Below, one piece after another: positions 21,860 to 25,802 of a stretch of 25,802 bases of DNA (position 1 is the first letter of the stretch; every line of letters starts with the position of its first letter). The DNA is from Alphaproteobacteria bacterium (GTDB lineage Bacteria > Pseudomonadota > Alphaproteobacteria > GCA-2731375): contig JANQKO010000079.1 of assembly GCA_028281075.1 (NCBI GenBank), positions 1 through 25,802 of the forward strand, in the 5' to 3' direction. Below the pieces are notes generated by a model. It worked only from the letters and a program-made list of their open reading frames with translations. It ran no database searches and was not told the origin of the DNA. A program made the position numbers and the translations under genes.

Positions 21860-24271
21860 TCAGAACCTCACCGAAATCCTGCCCAGGACCGTACGCGGCT
21901 GACCACGTTGGGCACCGAGCGAGAAGCCCCCGATGAAATACTCTTTGTCCAGGAGATTGATGACGTTCAGTTGCGCGGTGAGGTCCTTGCCGCCGAGTTC
22001 GAAGTCGTACCAGGCGCCAAGATCGACGGTAACGTGCCCGGGAAGCTTCACGTCGTTGTCGGTGCCGACGAAATTGCTTGTCTCGCCGAACACGCCGCCA
22101 CCGATGGTCAAGGTTTCCTTCGCCTTTCGGTAGAGGTCGTAGGTAAGCCAGAGACTGCCCTTGAGCTCGGGCACGTTCGGGTTGCGGTTTCCCAACTCGC
22201 CGGCCACGTTGGTCTCCGTGATTTCGTTGTCGATGTACGCGGCCGCGGCATAGAGGTTGAAACGGTCGAAGAGCCGGCCCGAGATGTCCACCTCGATCCC
22301 GCGGCTACGCACTTCGCCGGTCTGGATATTGAAGTTGGGGTCGACCGGGTCCGGCGTGGCGACATTGGTCTGCGTGAGCTGGTAGACGGAAAGCGTGGCC
22401 GCCGCCTGACCGTTGAAGAACTCCTGCTTGATGCCGGCCTCATATTGCCCGCCCTCGGACGGCGCGAAGCCGGCGCCCTGGCGATCGGTTCCGGTCACGG
22501 GTTCGAAAGAAGTCGCGTAGCTGACATACGCGGAGGTATCCGGCGTCAGCTTGTAGAGCGCGCCGATCCGAGGTGTCGTCTTGTCGTCGACCTGATCGCC
22601 GGAGATATTGTCGATTCTCGTATAGCGCAGCGTCCCCACCAGCTTTAGCCGCCGGTCGAAGAGCCAAGCTTCATCCTGAATGTAGACGCCTGACTCCTCC
22701 AGTTCTGACTTTCTGACGCGGGTCGGCGCCGCGTCCGGGGCTGGTTCGGCGGTACCGGTGTTGCCGGGCCCGGTAATCGGGACCGGGAAGCCGGTAATGT
22801 TGAAGCTGCGGTTGTCGTCGTCAAAGCGCCGGAAGTCACCGCCAAAAAGCAAGGTGTGCTCCGTTGATCCAAGCGAAAACTCATGGATCAGGTTGCCCTC
22901 GGCGGCGTATTGATCATTCACTTGATCCCGGAACGTGTAGAGGCGATTTCGGACGCCGCCGGGCTGTTCCGGGCCAAGGAAAAAACGAAGTGTCGATTCG
23001 TCAAGTGTCCGGCGCTTCCATGACAGGTCCAGTTTCGCGCGCGTGCTCTCGGCGACGTCGTATTCAAAGCCGAGCTTCGCATACAGCTCCTCGGTCTCCT
23101 TGAACGCGAAATCCTCCTGGTAGTCCGCGTCGAGGTCGAACCGCGGATCTGGCTCGCCGTCGAGAAACGGCGTCACGAAGATCGGGCGCGTGTCGACCCG
23201 CGTCCATTCAACGTTCGCATCGATTTTCAGATCGTCGGTCGGCAGCAATGTCAACGACGGCGCCAGCAGGAATCGGTCGTCGTCACCGTTATCGACGAAC
23301 GTGTCGGAATGCGCGTAGGAGCCGATGAAGCGGTAAAGGATCTTGTCGCTTCCCAGTGGGCCTGTCGCGTCGATTACCGGATTTACGAAGTCGAAACTGC
23401 CGACGCCCAACTCGGCTTGGTATTGGGGTTCGGGTAGGGGTTTCTTGGTGACGATGTTGATCATGCCGCCGGGCTCCAATGAGCCGTAGAGGAGTGACGC
23501 CGGTCCTTTGAGCACCTCGACCCGCTCGACGTTTCCGAGCACCTGCTGACCGGAGTCGGACAGACGCACACCGTCTTTGAAGATGTCCGCCACGTCGAAG
23601 CCGCGGATGATGAATCTGTTTTGACTGCCGACATTGAAGTCGTTCGCCGCATCGTAGGCACCCGCGACGTTGCGGAGGACCTGATCCACGGTGCGCGCAG
23701 CCTGATCCTTGATAACGTCCGCAGGGACAACCTGGACCGCGGCCGGCGTTTCGATGATCGGCGCGCCGGTTTTGGTCGTCGTCGCCGACAGCCGCGCCCG
23801 ATATCCATCGACGGGACCCGTCGGAGTCTCGCTCGAACCTTCCACCGTGATCCGACCAAGCACCATCGCGCCGTCGTCGTTTTGCTGTCCGGGCCTCTCG
23901 ATCGCGATGGTCGTCTCGTCGGCGATAACGTAGGTGAGGCCGCTGCCGGCGAGCAGTCGGCTCAGGGCTTCCCGGCTGGTCATCGTGCCGCGCACCGTGG
24001 GAGAAGAGATGTTGCGCGCGAGTATCCCATCGACGGTAATCTGAATGCCGGACTGCTGGCCGAAGGCGACGAGCGCGTCCGTCAGCGGCTGCGCTGGAAT
24101 GTCGAAGCGTCGTTCCGACTGAAGTTGTGCCATCTTGGTTGTCGAAGCCGTCGGCTTCTGAGCCCAGGCGGGTGTTGCTGACGATGCGGACGCCAGAGCC
24201 GTCGCCACCGTCAAAGCACTTGCCAAAACCCTGCGCCGATTACGGCCGCGAACGCGCGCCTTCGCCCCCAT
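21860..24271 (-). CDS. TonB-dependent siderophore receptor with STN domain (locus B)
   Basis: Taken from ATG 24271, giving 803 aa beginning MGAKARVRGRNRRRVLASAL, a normal signal peptide ending near PAWAQ; the open frame extends to 24349, but that start would bury the signal sequence. The STN domain lies at about 54-120 (RFDIPAQPLTDALVAFG). The plug has KTGAPIIETPAAVQVVPADV, NRFIIRGFD and VERVEVLKGPASLLYGS followed by PGGMINIVTKKP, the FhuA/FpvA-like siderophore receptor pattern (TIGR01783). The barrel ends VLGRISVRF. It probably takes up a ferric hydroxamate or catecholate and signals to the FecR/FecI pair upstream; the ligand is unknown. Confidence 0.94.
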   Translation of the reverse strand: MGAKARVRGRNRRRVLASALTVATALASASSATPAWAQKPTASTTKMAQLQSERRFDIPAQPLTDALVAFGQQSGIQITVDGILARNISSPTVRGTMTSREALSRLLAGSGLTYVIADETTIAIERPGQQNDDGAMVLGRITVEGSSETPTGPVDGYRARLSATTTKTGAPIIETPAAVQVVPADVIKDQAARTVDQVLRNVAGAYDAANDFNVGSQNRFIIRGFDVADIFKDGVRLSDSGQQVLGNVERVEVLKGPASLLYGSLEPGGMINIVTKKPLPEPQYQAELGVGSFDFVNPVIDATGPLGSDKILYRFIGSYAHSDTFVDNGDDDRFLLAPSLTLLPTDDLKIDANVEWTRVDTRPIFVTPFLDGEPDPRFDLDADYQEDFAFKETEELYAKLGFEYDVAESTRAKLDLSWKRRTLDESTLRFFLGPEQPGGVRNRLYTFRDQVNDQYAAEGNLIHEFSLGSTEHTLLFGGDFRRFDDDNRSFNITGFPVPITGPGNTGTAEPAPDAAPTRVRKSELEESGVYIQDEAWLFDRRLKLVGTLRYTRIDNISGDQVDDKTTPRIGALYKLTPDTSAYVSYATSFEPVTGTDRQGAGFAPSEGGQYEAGIKQEFFNGQAAATLSVYQLTQTNVATPDPVDPNFNIQTGEVRSRGIEVDISGRLFDRFNLYAAAAYIDNEITETNVAGELGNRNPNVPELKGSLWLTYDLYRKAKETLTIGGGVFGETSNFVGTDNDVKLPGHVTVDLGAWYDFELGGKDLTAQLNVINLLDKEYFIGGFSLGAQRGQPRTVLGRISVRF

Positions 24272-24333
24272 CACCACTGTCCGTCTCCGTCTTGTGTTGT
24301 CATCCAGGCTGGGAAAGCGCGCAGTCGCCGAAT

Positions 24334-24348
24334 TGCAAATGCGACGCA
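24334..24348. promoter_or_regulatory. Weak Fur-like site before the locus B receptor
   Basis: TGCAAAT-G-CGACGCA is an imperfect 7-1-7 palindrome (TGC...GCA with degenerate inner bases), about 63 bases before the chosen receptor start. It resembles the other two operators only partly, so the call is tentative. Confidence 0.25.
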
Positions 24349-24438
24349 CTCGCGCTTCTATAGACGGAACGCCGGAGGGGAAGGCTTTTCTCTAAAAAGT
24401 TTCCAGGACCGGAGAATCGATTGATCCTCCGCGTTCTT

Positions 24439-25479
24439 TCACGACGCCGAGACGAAGATCAGCCAGGGCGTGACACGGCGAACGACGGCGTTCTGCGCGC
24501 GCGCAATGCCGCGAAGCGCCGCGACGGGATCGGCCAGATTGTAGACGCCGGTCACCGGACGGGCGGCGAGCGCCGCATTCGTGACGATGATCCCGCCGGC
24601 ATAGTAGCGGCGGAGTTCGTCGACCACCGCGTCGAACGGCTCGTCGCGCGCGATGAGCTGGTTGCGGCGCCAGGCGGCGATCTGGTCGACCGGACGGTCG
24701 CTTCGTTCCGCCCGCCCCGCCCAACTTACCCGGACCGATTGACCCGCGGTCAGTGCCTCGGACACGGGCGGCGCGGCGGTCGCGTGATCGACCCGCACCA
24801 TGCCATGTTCGACGGCGACGCTGGCGCCATCGTCGCCCCGGCGGACATCAAAGCCGGTGCCAAGGACGGTCACGTCGACGGATCTGGTCGCGACCTTGAA
24901 CGGATGGCCCGTGTCCGGCGCTATCTCGAAGAAGGCTTGGCCGGCGAGGAGACGAATGCCGCGCTCGCCGGGAGTATAGGCGACGGCGATGGCACTCTCC
25001 GGCGCCAGGGTGACGGTGCTATCGTCGGGAAGGCGTATGGTTCTGGTTTCCGCGGTGCCGGTCGCATAATCCGCCCGCAGATCGAGCAACAATTCCGGGC
25101 CGACGAGGATCGCCAGCAGACAGGCCGCGGCGGCGATGGCGCCGAACCGGATCGCCGTTCGACGACCGATGCGCCCAACGGTATGCCGGCCGCGGACGAC
25201 CGTCGCCCGCGTATCGCCCGTGTTGTCGCGACGCGTTTCGCCACGCAACTCGTCGAGCAACGGCTTCCAGCGGTCCGAATGGACCGGCGTCGCCTTGTCC
25301 ATCGCGCGCGATGCCTGTTGCATCGCTTCCCAGGCGGTTGCGTTGACGGGGCTCTCATGGCGCCAGGCCTCGAATTGGCGCCGGAGTTCCGCGTCGTCCG
25401 GGTCGTCCTTCAGCAGGATCAGCCAGTCCGTCGCCTGCTGCGACGCCCGCTTCCGAATGGGGTCCGTTTTCCCGGTCAT
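24439..25479 (-). CDS. fecR: FecR-type anti-sigma/signal transducer (locus B)
   Basis: The 346-aa product starts MTGKTDPIRKRASQQATDW. The N-terminal DUF4880-like part reads ATDWLILLKDDPDDAELRR and ends NATAWEAMQQASR. A single membrane helix follows (FGAIAAAACLLAILVGP), then the FecR domain (LPDDSTVTLAPESAIAVAY, LLAGQAFFEIAPDTG, VTVLGTGFDVRR) and a C-terminal signalling region (VDELRRYYAGGIIVTN, VTGVYNLADPVAAL). It is parallel in domain order to the locus A FecR but clearly diverged, which argues for an old paralogue rather than a recent duplication. The receptor gene follows after about 170 bases. Confidence 0.93.
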   Translation of the reverse strand: MTGKTDPIRKRASQQATDWLILLKDDPDDAELRRQFEAWRHESPVNATAWEAMQQASRAMDKATPVHSDRWKPLLDELRGETRRDNTGDTRATVVRGRHTVGRIGRRTAIRFGAIAAAACLLAILVGPELLLDLRADYATGTAETRTIRLPDDSTVTLAPESAIAVAYTPGERGIRLLAGQAFFEIAPDTGHPFKVATRSVDVTVLGTGFDVRRGDDGASVAVEHGMVRVDHATAAPPVSEALTAGQSVRVSWAGRAERSDRPVDQIAAWRRNQLIARDEPFDAVVDELRRYYAGGIIVTNAALAARPVTGVYNLADPVAALRGIARAQNAVVRRVTPWLIFVSAS

Positions 25480-25608
25480 TCCCTTCTCTCAGCCTCGACC
25501 GGAACAGGTCGGTATGTTCCTGATCCTCGAGCGTGGTTGGAGAAGCGCTCTATTGACGAAACGCATGCGGGACGGCCTTTTCTACAAGTTTCCCAGGTGT
25601 GGGCGCGG

Positions 25609-25802
25609 TCATGGCCATCCCAGCCGCTCCTTGCAGTGCTGGACGGCATCGGCGACCAGCCGGTGGGCGAGCGGAACAGAGATGTTCAGGACGGCCGCGA
25701 TTTCCCTCAGCTTGGCGTCGCCGAAACGATGCATTTCGAAGGCGATGCGCGTGCGCTCCGGCAATTCCGCCAAGGCTTCCATGACGAGCCCATACGCGTC
25801 CT
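25609..25802 (-). CDS. fecI: FecI-type ECF sigma factor, C-terminal part (locus B; 5' end beyond window)
   Basis: The last 63 codons are visible. They carry sigma region 4: ALAELPERTRIAFEMHRF, then KLREIAAVLNISVPLAHR, the helix-turn-helix, ending KERLGWP. The same block in the locus A sigma factor reads ALAELSPKARIAVEMHRF. The 129 bases between its stop and the FecR start hold no recognised feature. Confidence 0.88.
   Translation of the reverse strand, partial: DAYGLVMEALAELPERTRIAFEMHRFGDAKLREIAAVLNISVPLAHRLVADAVQHCKERLGWP

Overview
This GC-rich window looks like chromosomal DNA of an alphaproteobacterium. Codon use is strongly GC-biased throughout. The right half carries FecI/FecR/TonB-receptor/PepSY iron loci of a type common in Rhodospirillales-like bacteria. 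The lineage assignment is an inference; no rRNA or other marker gene is present.

The left half (1-13307) is a type III CRISPR-Cas locus of unusual build. From left to right it holds: a Cas6-type crRNA endonuclease cut by the window edge (minus strand); a leader and CRISPR array 1 (24 repeats plus decayed copies, read on plus); cas2 and a reverse transcriptase-Cas1 fusion (minus strand); a second leader and CRISPR array 2 (9 repeats plus a decayed copy, read on plus); and a three-gene effector operon (plus strand) whose genes overlap by ATGA. The effector genes are a short Cas10 with no HD nuclease domain and GGDE in place of GGDD, a 595-aa Csx10-like multi-RAMP protein, and a 1123-aa protein with three successive RAMP/Cas7 units, the last of the large-insertion TIGR03986 type. 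No free Cas11/Csm2, Csx19 or stand-alone Cas7 gene is seen. I read this as a type III-D-like system in which Cas7 subunits have merged into two polypeptides. The layout resembles a split version of the single-protein Cas7-11 effector of type III-E, but with Cas10 kept. No CARF effector or ring nuclease is visible in the window.

The two arrays share the 3' part of the repeat, with a CCGC/GCGG hairpin followed by the 8-nt handle ATTGAGAC, but differ in the 5' part. Their leaders share the motif TTGTTGACG at the same distance from the first repeat. Several array 1 spacers contain perfect inverted repeats, often starting at the leader-side spacer edge. In three of the four over-long spacers, removing the extra arm and loop leaves a spacer of normal length. 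One explanation is snap-back DNA synthesis by the RT-Cas1 adaptation machinery.

The right half is ordinary. A short spacer region with a REP-like palindrome is followed by an OsmC-family gene (plus). A strong bidirectional terminator separates it from two iron-uptake loci, both on the minus strand. Locus A (20426 down to 14023) reads ECF sigma factor, FecR-type regulator, STN-containing TonB-dependent receptor, DUF3649-like small membrane protein, PepSY membrane protein, DUF3325-like small membrane protein. Locus B (window end down to 20650) reads ECF sigma factor (partial), FecR, siderophore-type TonB receptor with STN domain, PepSY membrane protein. Palindromes of the form TGCGAA...TTCGCA lie upstream of the locus A sigma gene and of the locus A receptor and are probable iron-responsive operators.
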